Below, piece after piece: positions 22,270 to 34,167 of a stretch of DNA of 64,000 nt. The notes under the pieces were generated by a model. It saw only the letters and a list, made by a program, of their open reading frames with translations, made no database searches and was not told where the DNA came from. The stretch's first letter is position 1, and each line of letters opens with the position of its first letter. The stretch is from assembly GCA_009760855.2 (NCBI GenBank), contig WPIO01000013.1:6694501-6758500 (forward strand). The letters are read 5' to 3'. The position numbers and the translations under genes are program-made. The stretch is from Cristatella mucedo (Eukaryota > Bryozoa > Phylactolaemata > Cristatellidae).

Positions 22270-23285
22270 GACCTCCCTCCCCCGAAAGGGGCAGTCAAAA
22301 TTTTTACCTGTGGTTTGTTAGAGACTTTGTCTGTAAGGCCTCCATCTGCGTGTTCTGCCATTCGGTGGAGGTTGTAGTAGCCCCTTGCCTTCACCTGTCG
22401 ACACTTTCAGCTCCAAGAGAGTTTGTATTTTTATGCAAAATCACTGATGCAATGCCATGCTGGAACCACCCAAGGATAGGCTTTCATCCACAGCTCAGCC
22501 AACAGGCCTAGGTCAGTGAAGGTCGAAATACTGCATATTATCGTACCGATGGAAACTAGGTATGTAGGAGTCATGCATTTGCTCCATTGATCTCCTATAT
22601 GCATATGGCCAGTGCTTTCTGTGGAGCATCACGGTCGTACCTGCAGCATTCCGCTGTGTACCTTCTGTTAGGGGCAATCTCTGATGCATTGATTGCATCA
22701 CCGATGTGTCGTGCAAGCCTGGGTGTCATTCTCTGTGGCTGCCATAACCATCTGGTATTGCCAAGTAAACTGAATTGCCAGTGCAAACGTAGTCTGGCCG
22801 ACCCTCCCCAGAGAGCTCAGGCTACCCACAGCAAAGCATCACGTCCACAGGTGGCTGATCTTATGGGCCCAGTCACAGCTCTGTATTGCCTGCAGAACAG
22901 CTCCTGTGGTGGTGATCAATGCGGTCCCGGCTGGAGCAGCTGATGCAGGCACACGGATGACATCGGGTATGGCAGAACTCATTGACTATGCCAAAAAAAA
23001 GTCAAAACTTTCTGTACTCCTGGCCCAACACAGTACAGTAGGTGATTATATAGATTTGATGGTCTCATCGAGCCAATTGTCTTATTTTACCGTGTATAAG
23101 CACCCTGTCATGTATAAGCCCCCAAATTTGTGAACCATTATTTTGGAAAAATAATTTGTATTCGATACCTGAATAAACTGAACCGTATGAAGACTCATAA
23201 TAATCAGTCATGCCACTCACTATCCTCTGCATCTGGAATGGTGATATGGTATGATAAAAAGAGGGAGTCTCTCGTGTGTAATATA
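22270..23285. other. Stretch without a firm gene
   Basis: A minus-strand segment 22300-22395 (YYNLHRMAEHADGGLTDK) lies between an acceptor-like GACAG and a CACAG/GTAAAA donor. A plus-strand segment near 22900 reads PVVVINAVPAGAADAG. Neither links to other exons, so both stay unassigned. Confidence 0.25.
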
Positions 23286-23425
23286 GTTTAATTCATCTGT
23301 ATAGAACCCCTAAGAGAACTTATTCTCTATTCAGGCGCTTTACATATGCCGCAGGGCTCGAGCCGACGACATGGTCGGGATGAGCACCTTAACCACTTCG
23401 CCAAATCAGCTCGGCGTCTCTCCAC
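23286..23425 (-). mobile_element. SINE family 1 copy
   Basis: On the minus strand: a tRNA-like head, then a GGGCTCGAGCCC-like B box (here slightly changed), then the tail shared with LINE A. The plus strand starts TTTAATTCATCTGTATAG. Confidence 0.7.
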
Positions 23426-24565
23426 GATCCAGTCCCTCTCCACGATCTGATCCCAAATTTTGGGATAAAAAGGACTTATACACGGTAAAATACGGTACTT
23501 AAACAATGTTACTTATAAAATCTTGTCTTCTGGAAGGCAGGTGTTTTTTTTATTGCCACTGGCTGCTGCTCAAATGGGGATTTCTCTAACAGCTCGAAGG
23601 CATTGGATGTTAAGTGTCTAGTGCACCTCAACAAACCTCACGAGTCTACCTCGATCTACCAAGATTTTTCACAAGTTGATACAAGTCGACTTTGATGCCG
23701 AGTTCGGTAAATTTGTTGTTTGTAGACATGCTGCTTCCGGTATACACCCGGGGTAGATGTGGTTTGCTCAATCGTTTATCTTTTATGAGGGTCCTCAGAA
23801 CTTACGATCCCATTTCTAACAGGTTTGTATTTTGAAAGGTTCTCTAAACAACCATTCGATTGTCGACCAATTTTATTCAAGTTTTTATATTTTTTGGACA
23901 TTCCCCCTTTACAAGTACCCAGTGCTACTCTATGGCTTCGATTATCTATTGTCCCCCACTTAGGATCATCTCGTTAGTGTACATCGCCCGAGGTTCTAGC
24001 AATAAGGCAGTTGTAAGCATGACTGCCCGAAAGCTAGCCTTTATTGCTAGGTCTCAGACCGGCCCATCATGTCTGTGGAGAACCCAAATGACTTGTATGA
24101 GCAGCGGCTCACTACTAGGCGACCAACACAGAGGGAAGAACCCAGATGCCTGCCACATCATAGTGTTGCTCTGCATCGTGAGCAGAAACAGCCTTAATAT
24201 ATCTCGAAGTTTCCAGATAGCTGAGCATTGGCTGCCATTAACGGTTGAAGCCTAATGCATTGGTTCACTGCACAAAGCTGTTCCAAGTCTGTGTCGAGTA
24301 CGAGTCTACAAAAACGCAGCAAGACTTTTATCTGTTAAGCTAGGGCAGTGTAGAGCCAGTTCCATACTCTTCAGTAGTGTTTACGGTCTTCATCTGCGAC
24401 AGATGGGACCACTAGGCTCCGATTGGCTAACGTCTTGGCTAGCGCCTAGCAGCAGGAACAGGGTGCTCTGATTTGCCAGCGTCTCGGCTCGCATCCAGTT
24501 ACAGAGATGCCAGTTCCGGTCGGCTGGCTAGCGTTAGTGTGGGAAGTGAATAAAAAAAAAATAGT

Positions 24566-24685
24566 ATATAATTCGTTTGTATAGCCCCCTGAGAGAACTT
24601 GAATCTATTCAGGCGCTTCACATATGCAAGGGCTGGCCCACGACATCGGCCAGGCCTTGGTCGGGGTGAGCATCTCAACCACGAA
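24566..24685 (-). mobile_element. SINE family 1 copy
   Basis: Plus strand starts ATATAATTCGTTTGTATAGC; the head region CCAGGCCTTGGTCGGGGTGA is conserved and the far end is truncated. Confidence 0.7.
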
Positions 24686-24879
24686 TGGAGAAGCAAATGC
24701 TACACCCTCCATCCTACTTTAGGTCACCGGGAGTGCCAAGTAATTTGCTGCTGCCCAAAAGTTTTTCAACACACTCACTACCAGCCTACTATTTTACTCA
24801 AAACACGGATCATTTAGATTGGATCAAGCTCGGTAGCAGTTTCTATAATGCAGAAAAGCCGGGAATTGTATAATTGCAT

Positions 24880-25964
24880 GTAATTTATTGTGTACAATCA
24901 ATAGCTTGTCGAGGCACCCTGATTTTTGGTAACTTTGCCCAATCGTCGTGGCATCGACTCCACTAGCTTCCAGCACGTTTCTGGAAGAATTGGAGCCCAG
25001 CAATCCTTCAAAACCACAAAGAATTGGTCGGGTTTCAAGACCCGACAACTCTGAACCTTAGAGCCGGTCTATTTCGTCCCATGGATGCTCTATTGGGTTC
25101 AAGTCCATGCTTTGGTTTGGCCACTGCATGACCTCAATTGGCTCGAAGCCGTAGGCCAAGGGGCTCGTGAAAAATTCTCACCGAAACATCTGTGTGCTCC
25201 GGATTGTTGTCGTGCTGCCAACAGAAATAGAGCCCGTGAAGACCGTAAGCGGATGGCAACCCAACATTCTGCACAATGTCGAGATGGACATTCTGATTCA
25301 TGATCCATTGAATCTTGTGCAGATGCCCAACACATGAAGTTGAGGAGGAGCTCCACACCATTACACTTCACCACCGAATTTCACCAGTTCAGTCTGTTGC
25401 AGACAACCGTCCATGTAGGCTTCACCTATTTGCCGGCGAACGTACTTTATTTACCTCATTTTGTCGCAGCCCAAGAGATTGCATTTGGACATCAGTCCGA
25501 AGCATTCTGCTCCACTTCGAAGCTGTCTTGTGCTGGTATCTGCGAGTAAAATCCAACCTCCCTTTTTTGTGCTGGACAGTCAACAGTGGCTTGCACTTAG
25601 CAATGCTAGCATTCAGTCCTTGTTCATTAAGCCGTCGTCTACTCGCTGCATCTTCGCTTACGATTGTTCCGGTGGCTTGGCAGAGACTCGGGCAGTGCAT
25701 TTTAGCACTGGCAAACCTGTCCTTCAGAGCCATTCTTTTGAGAAGCCGGTCTCCCCCCCCCCCCCGAGAAGTTATTAAAGGGTGACCCAAACGAGGCAGT
25801 GCCTCTTTGCAACCATAGGCCAGATGTTTCCTAATAGTGTTCCTAACAGTGCCCTCAGAGATCGGAAGCCACCTCTCGATTTCTCGATTGGAATGGCCAT
25901 CTCCGTGCAACCACATCAAAACCGCTCGGGTACCTTCTGTGCAAAGCTGTGCTACTGAAGGCAT
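24880..25964 (-). pseudogene. Broken Tc1/mariner-family transposase
   Basis: Minus-strand reading gives an N-terminal helix-turn-helix (GHSNREIERWLPISEGTVRN), the middle region ending KCKPLLTVQHKKGRLDFTRR, and in another frame the DDE-domain pieces DNNPEHTDVSVRIF and a degraded DLNPIEHLWDE-like motif. This order is that of Tc1-type transposases of about 340 residues. A 12-base C run near 25757 and several other indels break the frame, so it cannot be functional. I could not define terminal repeats. Confidence 0.75.
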
Positions 25965-26284
25965 GATGTGGTCGTGTACCGAGCGTCAACAAGGCAGGGC
26001 TGGTCCCAACAGGTCAAGTAGACATCTGGGTACCTTAGCTCATCATTGGCCCAGACATCATCGGTGACTAACCTGGCCCCAAAAATGGGTTTTGCAGGGT
26101 GGTCTTCGTTTGTTGGTCACGTGACCACACTTGCCTGTCTTTACATGGGAACCGTTGGCTCGGTTGTCGGCAAATGCATTTACTAATGCATTACTTTCAG
26201 TCAAACGTAGCAAACCGCGACTACGGCCAAAATTGTATTAACAGATTGTTACAATTTAACAATTAATGTAGTGTAAGGCTTTAC

Positions 26285-26385
26285 TCTAATACGGGCATGT
26301 AATGTAATGTATCTCTGTCTGTAACTTTACAAAGCCAGAAAGACTATGTGGGTGTTACGCAGGAGAGTTGTGTTGGCATGAGATG
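26285..26385 (-). mobile_element. LINE family B 3' end fragment
   Basis: TCTCTGTCTGTAACT and GTGGGTGTTACGCAGGAGAG match the family B 3' end at 16.15 kb in the same orientation. Only this short end is present. Confidence 0.55.
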
Positions 26386-26837
26386 GAACCGAACACAGAT
26401 CAAGGGACCGGGTGCATAGAAACTTTCGGAGAGCAGTGCACCTGTCCCAGTGCATTCGGATTCCACGACGATCGAGACCCATCGTGAAGTCTACAGGTTT
26501 TATCGTGGTATGGAACAGGTGCTCAGTACCCTCACTGTGAGGGCCAAGGATATCCATCGTTGCATGATCGATCAACTGTTAATTGCCTTGGCACTTCGTT
26601 AAGAACTACTGACCTCACTGTTGTAGTTACGCAGCAGCAGGCACATAGAGGCTTCAGGCAGTTCGCCTTTTCGTACAACTTTGTGCCGTCCTCTGCCATC
26701 TCTGCACCTATGGGCATGCACTAGCCCAGGACTTCCAACGGTTGACGGATTCAGGTCCGAAGTTATTGTAACAATATGCGTAATGCCTCTCATTTATGCT
26801 GTGGCAGAGGTCCACAATCCATGGGGGCATGTCTTAT

Positions 26838-27509
26838 CTAACCAGAGAGACTATTACTGAAAAACTGTTGACGTAATCTACAGTTGCAATTCGTGTGCAG
26901 TCCGGCTTTGCGTGCAGATGTAAGAGTTCGCCGCTGCCAGAGCCACGGCAGCTGTGTATACCCGTGAATTCCAGCACCTCCATTGAGAAAGGTTGATTGC
27001 AGGGGGCGTATCCCTCCACCTCTCCTGCCTCGGCTACCGAGGTTCCCAGTCAAAGGCAAAGCATCTAAGAAAGGGAGTGCACCAAGGGAAAGGTCGTCGG
27101 CTAAAGGGTTACGACACTCATGCATTCTCCCGATTTTAAGATCAGCTCTGCTGACGGACCAGAGCAGACCTCTCGTTTCTTCGGTGTCAATATGAACTAC
27201 CGTGGCATCGGCACTGCAAATTTCCTGCAAAGCAAATTTAGCTTGAGACCTTTTTTCGTGTATTCGGAAGTTAGTGTGTTTTAGCATGTTTGTCCATGTT
27301 TTCACAAAGGACGCGGTGGCTGTGTTCTCCCAGCCTGGCAGCACAGAGGCCAGCCTGCCCGGTGCATCACCTCGTAGGCGCTCAGCATGTACCATTAGCT
27401 GATTATAAAGCATCGTTCCAATCGTGTTGATCGTTTCTTGGACGGCCAGGTCAGTTTGGCAATTCGGGCCTGGTTGACAGCATCCGGTAATGCACAAGTT
27501 GCTGCACAC
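26838..27509 (-). CDS. Unrecognised 223-aa open reading frame
   Basis: A long uninterrupted minus-strand frame in a repeat-rich area. It contains VQETINTIGTMLYNQLMVHA, WENTATASFVKTWTNMLKHT and EICSADATVVHIDTEETRGL, and ends in a Gly/Arg-rich segment. It has normal amino-acid composition and no simple repeats, so it may be an exon or part of an undescribed mobile element. I see no domain I can name. Downstream on the same strand, 26600-26793 contains another open piece ending at GAG/GTCAGT. Confidence 0.3.
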   Translation of the reverse strand: MCSNLCITGCCQPGPNCQTDLAVQETINTIGTMLYNQLMVHAERLRGDAPGRLASVLPGWENTATASFVKTWTNMLKHTNFRIHEKRSQAKFALQEICSADATVVHIDTEETRGLLWSVSRADLKIGRMHECRNPLADDLSLGALPFLDALPLTGNLGSRGRRGGGIRPLQSTFLNGGAGIHGYTQLPWLWQRRTLTSARKAGLHTNCNCRLRQQFFSNSLSG

Positions 27510-27912
27510 TCGGTCTCATTTCCGTCGGCCAGCTCAGCTTGTTGGAATAGTGTGTTTCGAGCAGCTTGAATGGATAAAAAATTTCACAGGTGAATAAAAA
27601 TCTCACACGGGTTGTCCTCGAATGCACGTTGCCTGAAGGAGAGTGCACTAGAAGTGTTTGATGGCAATTTTGATCTTCTTTCGGATCGTTCCTTCGACCG
27701 GGTTCAATGTGAGTTAGCACCTACTGTGAATAAAGATCAATTAGAAATACATTTGACAAACGACATTTAACCTGTCATGGTAGCACTTGGTCAATCTGAC
27801 ATGAGCTTCTTGCCTTTGACCCCGATTCGAACCGACCTATCTTGAGACGTGTCCTTATGATTTATCAAAATGGAATGGGTGCAAAGAAATGGCTGAGGCA
27901 TTTCACTCGATT

Positions 27913-28075
27913 CGCCCATGCCTTGGTACAGCTCATCAGCGACTAATGAGTGTTCCACTTCTCGAAATCTAGGTTTTTGAAAGCTGTTTGCCTAAGCCTT
28001 AGTACAGCTCATCAGAGATTTTCTTTCTCTAATAAGTGTTCCATTTTTCAAAATCCATGTTTTTGAAGGCTGTCA
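27913..28075. repeat. Diverged tandem duplication, about 75-85 bp unit
   Basis: Two adjacent copies share TACAGCTCATCAG, GTGTTCCA and GTTTTTGAA in the same order. The second has an extra insertion of about 10 bases rich in TTTCTTTCT. Confidence 0.6.
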
Positions 28076-28381
28076 CTTTTTTAGCTCGACCTTGTCTAGC
28101 ATTTTCTGAGCCTCAACCACATGCGTGTGACTTCGCTTTCTGTCAAGCCCATAGCAATCAACAAAATATGCATATGTCCGTAAGCAGCATATGCTCACTA
28201 ATTGTTGTCTCAGTAGCTACGAGGTAAGTCTGAATCCGTGTCGTGACGATGCCATTTTACCCAGCGCTGCCGGTATCCCTTAATAAAATGCCTTGGAAAA
28301 AACGCCCGAACGTCGCCTGAAGCTAACTAAAAAACTTTAGGGGAAAGTCTTACTGAAGCAATTTATGCCAGTCCTGCAACT

Positions 28382-28520
28382 CAGCTTAATGTTGATCCGT
28401 TGGTATCCGAAAATCAATTTTGCTGGCGGTCTCGCTTGTCCGCTCAGCTGCTTTGTTAACCTTTAAGGATAATTGTGCCTCGGTTAGAGAAGAGGATCCA
28501 ATCAGCAGCTGTTCAGCTAA
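28382..28520 (+). repeat. Unclassified dispersed repeat, copy 2
   Basis: Shares ATCAATTTTGCT, CCGCTCAG, TTTGTTAACCTT and AATTGTGCCT-like blocks, in order, with 18553-18703. Confidence 0.6.
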
Positions 28521-28617
28521 GGCTGTCTTTGTTTGGCAAATACAGCCAAACAACCACCACAAAGCAATTTGACATTTATTTGGCGATTAGTTCCTGGTGA
28601 GTTCTGTACAGTTAATT

Positions 28618-28770
28618 GATATAATTCATTTGTATAGCACCCCAAAAGAACTTAATCTATATTCAGGCACTTCACATGTGCCTCGGGGCTCGAGCCCACG
28701 ACCTCAGCCAGACCTTGGTCGGGGCGTGAACCTTAAACGCTGGACCAAACCAGCTCGGCACGGAAATGCC
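28618..28770 (-). mobile_element. SINE family 1 copy
   Basis: Full-length-looking copy. It has the LINE-A-like tail (ATAATTCATTTGTATAGCAC), GGGGCTCGAGCCCACGACC as the B-box side, and ACCAAACCAGCTCGGC at the head end. Confidence 0.75.
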
Positions 28771-30240
28771 TCATGCTGGTCAAGTGCAATGTCAAGGGAA
28801 ACATGCATGTCTGTAACACGAATTAAGCGCCGACGCAAACAGTGTAGTTGGGCTCCAGAAAAACGTGTATTCTTCTAGCGGCTTCTAGCGAAGTGGCACC
28901 CCGACTACTTGTACTCCATTCTCCAGGGAACCCTCACCCCTACTTATCAGCTGTCGTTCGGCTCGCACAGCAGAGAGCCAGCCAATGCCCAACTCCAACC
29001 GTTCATTGCACGATGCACGGAGCCGAAGGACGCTCGGCTCCCTTCTCCCACTCGACTCTTGACTCCTGCTGTCCCCTAGTCGACCCCGATGATTCATCTA
29101 GGAGGACCACAACTGTGAGCCTGCCGACCCTGATGGTGAATCCACCATCTGTTCACCAGAGGGTTACCGGCCTGTGTCCACACCACGCCACATTACAGGC
29201 TGACAGTTGTGCACCGCCCCTCTCGGTGATGCTCTTAACAGCAGTTCACCAGCAGCTTATCAGAGGAGCCTGCATATAATCGAACTACTACATCAGCATC
29301 AGTTGATTAAAGGTGGTTTAATGGACCACTGCTGCATACCGGCGAGTGCCTATGCTACAAGCTCGGGATTTTGTTTGCTCGAGGAATGCATTCTTGTCAC
29401 CCTTTGCAATTTGTGTGGCGGCAAGAGCCGTGAGCTTATATCTCAAGTGGAGGTGGACGAAGCTGGTCGTTTATCGCTGGATTGTTCGTCATCCTGGTTT
29501 GGCTTGATCTGGTCGTTCGGTTGGCTTTATCGTTCCTGATGATGTCTATTGAGTCTAACGTGTGGTCTCAGATAATAGCTGTGAGTCAAGCACTTCCCAC
29601 TCAACTGATGTATTGAATGATTGCATCTGATTCAGTGACTTCATTATCTTCATTTTGTGCTTACCGACGGAGAGTATGTGGAAGGTGTATGGGAATCTTT
29701 ATGAGTAACGCGAGTTCAGCTGTCGATCAAAATTAAAAAATACAAAACAATTATCACAGCTTCTCTTGTAGATATAAAATGAATGGCATGTAGCCTAGGG
29801 CTCATTCGAATGACGTCATCAATTAAACAAACCGTACTCCGATAAGCGAGCTCACGATCATTTCTCGTCGTCCGATTTATTTAATGGCTGCCGTCATTCT
29901 CGAGACCCTATTCTCCATACCCTTCATTTTATATCTATTTAGAGTTGTTTAGGTTGATGTGACTATATAATTATTAAAAATATTTAGTTTGAATTGTGAT
30001 TCGACACCTTGCTTGTTGCGTTTGGAGGCTAGCCCATTAACAATTGGTCCAATAAATCAACTAGTTGACCTGTTCTTTCAAATCTGGTATACGAACTTTA
30101 CCCTGCACTTGCCCCCACACACACCCCTGTTCGCTGAAATACTTACTCTACTTACCTTTCCAAGCGATGATTCATCTTGATATCCTAAAATACTTGTCAT
30201 GCATTTGACAATAGTTTATTAAATGATGAAAACTCAAAAC
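28771..30240. other. Stretch without a firm gene
   Basis: Contains a 143-codon plus-strand frame at 28848-29279 that is Ser/Pro/His-rich without recognised motifs, and AT-rich sequence after 29550. I do not support a gene here. Confidence 0.3.
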
Positions 30241-30519
30241 CCCGAGCTGTGTCACCCTCTCGCTGGGCATCGACACGAGCTCCCAAGAAAGATGCAGAAT
30301 AGACGATCGAACGAGTCACCCTCTGGGCATCGACTTGAACTAAACGAGAATGTTAAAGGATAGACGATAGAGAACGGATTATCAACATCAATTCCGAGCT
30401 GTTGTATGGTTCGCACCCAACTCGACCCGTTAAAGATGTAAGCAATCATTATATCCACACCATCGATGTCAAGCTTTTGGGTGCTGCACATCTCCTTGTC
30501 GGTTATCGTAGTTGACTCA

Positions 30520-30791
30520 ATAATGAATGATCTTAATTCAGCTAAAGTTCTCAAATCGTTTATTCACCAGTAACGCTTCGCACTCCCAGCGAGAGACCCC
30601 CGACTGCTCCACCGTCCTTTAACTTCCTCACTGCCCCTCCCCCCTGTCCTTTGCAGCTGTCTGCACTCAAGGTCAGGCATCTATAATTACCTGCCGCAGA
30701 GGAGAGCCGGTCATCCTGCCGGCAACAACAACCAAGCCGGCAGCCGCTAATAATACTACACGCTCCCGTGATGTACACATCACAATTTACA
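30520..30791 (-). repeat. Candidate 3' LTR remnant of the pol fragment
   Basis: Directly downstream of the pol frame on the minus strand the sequence starts TGTAAATTGTGATG and contains AATAAA at 30561-30556, as an LTR might. No second copy exists in the window and the polypurine tract is not convincing. Confidence 0.25.
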
Positions 30792-30820
30792 TGGGCAGTC
30801 TAGCAAAAAAAAACCGTCCG

Positions 30821-32209
30821 CTAATAGAGGACGTAATCATCGAGCGAAGCCGGCCTTTGCACGGTTCGCCTAGGCCGAGTAACAACCGGCTGGTTTAGGT
30901 CACCGATGTGTTCAGCATTAACTGCAACGTGCCGTCGTATCCCGTCTACTTCAATGCCGACTCCAGGTCCGACGCAGGTAACCCGGCCTTGGGGCCAAGT
31001 AGTAGCGCAGCCTGCACCTGGTGGCTTCACGAACACACTTTGCCCAGTTGAGTATGCACCTGCTTCCGGTCCAGCAGGTACATCTTCCTCGTAGCGAACC
31101 AGTGGACTTTTCCACTGGTACTTGTGGAGCTGGCGGCTTGGCGCGGATGTTATCTCGCTCCGGGTGGCAGGAGCCAAATTATACCAAAAGACCGTGTCTA
31201 AAACATCGCCGCTGCGTGCCGCCATGCTCTTATAATGGTGCGATGATTCCGCTCAACAATCGCGTTTCCCGATGGGCGATAGGCACATCGAAAATGCAGT
31301 GACGCCCCAACGATCGCGCAACTGCGTAAACTCTTGTGATTTAAATACAGCAGCATTTTCTAGCAACAGCTGCCGGGGCGGACCTCGCTCGCGAAATATT
31401 TGCTCCAGCTCTTTGAGCAATGCCGTGGTTCCCTCATTCTGCAGTCGCTGCCAAATCGCGAACCTATTCGGCCCACAATCCACAACGGTTAAGTACGGCT
31501 CACCCAGAAAATGCGTGTTGTCAAACGCTAGCCTGCGCCAGTTGTTGGGCACGGAAAGGCTGCCATCGCTCCACGACTCGGGTGCCGGGTCAACCGATCT
31601 GCAGCGGAAACAGGATCGCACCACACTCGAAACCTGACTGTGGGTGATTTTGGCCTTTGGCAAGCTCAACTGAGCAAGGCTCGGAGTTCGATCAACGCCG
31701 AGGTGGTGCTTAGCGTGAAAGGCTCGAATGTCAATCGTTCTACCCACGCCTTCATCTTTATTCGTTGCTACGGCGGCAACGCCGGCGTCAGTCAACCGAT
31801 CCTGAGATTGCTCGTCGGTACAACTGGGTTTTAACCACCAATGGGGCACGCAAGTTAGACGATCCGCTTTATTCTCGTTCGACGGAACAAGCCGAACGGA
31901 CACGTTCAAACTGCATTCTCGAATCGCGTCGCCAAGTAGGGCCAGCCGTCGACCTGTCAATGCTTCCCCGAGCCCTCGCGAACGCACTGGCTTATCCCCG
32001 GAGCACAGTGACCGGAGCCAGCCGAATACTGTCGCGGAGTCGGTCACGACGACGACGGTCTTCAGGCTCCATGCTATCGCAAGGTTGACGCCCTTTAGCA
32101 CAGACTCTAACTCAGCTAAATTAATATGAGCTGAGTCGTCAACCATCCGCAGCCACGACGCATCCTCTACAACGTTTCCACCAATCTTGTAAGAGGCGGG
32201 TGACAACAT
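30821..32209 (-). pseudogene. LTR-retroelement pol fragment (RNase H - integrase)
   Basis: Reading the minus strand, 32209-31253 is one open frame. It has an RNase H region (AHINLAELESVLKGVNLA, VVVTDSATVFGWL), an H-H-C-C integrase zinc finger (HAKHHLG, CFRCRS) and an integrase core beginning WRRLAFDNTHF with VVDCGPNRFAIW. A frame break near 31240 separates it from a second frame, 31225-30821, carrying the integrase C-terminus (VFWYNLAPATRSE, GPGVGIEVDG). The reverse transcriptase and gag are absent, so this is a 5'-truncated dead copy. I cannot place it firmly among LTR families. Confidence 0.75.
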
Positions 32210-32523
32210 GGCCTTTGGTAAGGGCTACGCTACGGTTTGGCTGGCTACGTTGGGCACTAGCTTTCATGCATCGCCGGGCCATGCATCTTTCCGTCGGGGG
32301 CAAATGAGTGAGCAGACATTATCGGCATGACGACGCCCAAGCTAGGAGGGAGTGGCAGGGCTTCAGCCTTCTATCCCTTGCATCAGCTCGGCTTGCTAGG
32401 TGATTGATGGACTGCATGAGCCTCACTGAGTTGCAAGCTGAGAGCTAGAATGCCGGCGGCAGCTTCGGCTGAATAGAGACAGACGTAAGTTCAGTTGAGC
32501 AGCCGATGGCCGTTACAGGTGCA

Positions 32524-32557
32524 CTTATGTATGTGTGTATGTATGTATGTATGTATG
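32524..32557. repeat. (TATG)n microsatellite
   Basis: Short GTATGTATGTATG-type run. Confidence 0.85.
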
Positions 32558-32607
32558 CACATCCAGTAGCTATTAATGACGATCGCGGCAGAAATTTTAC
32601 GATTATC

Positions 32608-32715
32608 CAATTGACATGCTTCCTTTGCAGCATATGTAAAGTGCTTTGAAAGAGATTTAGTTCTTTTAGAGCACTCTACGAGTATCTTAGTATGGTTATT
32701 ACTATTATTGTTGTG
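32608..32715 (+). mobile_element. LINE family A 3' tail only
   Basis: GACATGCTTCCTTTGCAGCA, then a GTAAAGTGCTTTGAAAGAGA stem-loop and ATT repeats. Confidence 0.65.
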
Positions 32716-33404
32716 ATAATTTGTCTGACTTTGATTGATGCCTTGTTTAGTTTGACTGCAACCTCTTGACGACATTAGCAGCCCTATCACAATACTCGGC
32801 TTGCATGCAGCTGCCGTTGTACCTTCGCCTTCATGGTCCCATCACTGATACATTGCATGAGCTGAGACATAATAATCATACTAAAATATTCGTAGTGTGC
32901 CCTGAGGAGAACTCGGATCTTTTTCTGGCCACTATGTGCCGGAGAGGAACGGCATGGCCTAATGCTATTCCTTTCTCTTTGTGCTTCGCAGGGAGCCTTA
33001 TGGAACGGTGACATGCGAAACTCTGCAAAATCCGACCGAAGACCAGGAACTATATTTGCAGAAAAGCTAACTGAGCTAAGGGATCTTCGCCGGTCTTACT
33101 ATTTGAACTACTATATATTGGTTATCACCCGACGGGGAAGGACGAATCGGTTTTGTTTGTGGTGTCCCCAGAACCAGTTGTCCTGGCAAAGTCAGCAAAG
33201 GTGTCTTGCATCGAATGATCCGTCAATAAACCTGTATGAGGCATCAAAACCTGCCTTATAATTTTTTAATTTACGCTCTTGCAGTTTGTAGCTGATATGC
33301 TGATCTCGGCCAGATACCTATCCGTATTGGTTTACTTTCTGTCCTCCTGAAAATGGAGGGAGCTCCTAAAGGATGCGGCTGGCCACAGTCGTACCGAATG
33401 CTGA

Positions 33405-33570
33405 AAGACGTATCGTGCACCCTGGGCATGTCGCCTCTAACTGTGTTATGCTTGTTAATCATTAAGCATGCTACCACTAACCTTTCGACCATGCTTCCTT
33501 TGCAGCACTTTTAAATAGCATATAAAAGATTACGTTCTCTAAAGGCACTCTACGATTATTGTTATTATTA
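33405..33570 (+). mobile_element. LINE family A 3' fragment
   Basis: Contains the spacer (GCATGTCGCCTCTAACTGTG), the tail and an ATT run. It lies tail-to-tail with the next copy. Confidence 0.6.
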
Positions 33571-34160
33571 ATCACATGGACACACTAAATACTGTGATAA
33601 ACAGATGTTTTAAGCTTTTTAAATGTCATGTCAGGGGATGTCGTGATGTCAGTCGTGAGTAGCTCCAGGCTTCGGAAGCACACGAACTGAAGGTACAGTA
33701 GCACGGCTTAAGCACCGACACGAGCGCCCTCCTAGGGGGCTTTAGCCAGTGTATATTCTCAAATAGGCTCCCAGCGAAGCTCCAGACAACGTACGTTCCC
33801 ATTGAGGTTCCCATCATAGCAGCAGACAACCGCCCAGCCGGGCATCTCAGTTGCATTCAGTGCTTGTCTACATTGCCCTGGCTCAGCTCGAGCCCCACCC
33901 CTGGTTACCAGAAGCAGACAATTAAGGGCGAATTAGACTACCGTCTTTACCCCAGCTTCAGGCACAGACTCCTAACGATGTGTGTGGTTGGTTCTAGACT
34001 CAGCCAAACGCCTGGAGTCGGAAGAGCTGCTCGTACGATGCCTAGCTTGATTGGTGAGTAGCTCTGACATGCAGATAAGAGCAGGATAACAAAGGGTCTG
34101 CATGAGACTGGGAAGACCTTGAAGTCACTGCGGCACTTGATTAGTAGCTAGTTCAGGTCT
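33570..34160 (-). mobile_element. LINE family A copy, degraded, with unrelated insert
   Basis: Family A sequence on the minus strand is recognisable at 33570-33700 and again at 33980-34155 (GGAAGAGCTGCTCGTACGAT). The 250-300 bp between do not match the family and look like an insertion or replacement. Confidence 0.55.
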
Positions 34161-34167
34161 AGGACAA

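Noticed and set aside
22299-22395. Minus-strand exon-like segment beside the hAT element
   Set aside because: It has splice-like borders, but no linked exon was found on either side.
28848-29279. 143-codon plus-strand frame
   Set aside because: Low-complexity Ser/Pro/His composition, no motif and no splice context.
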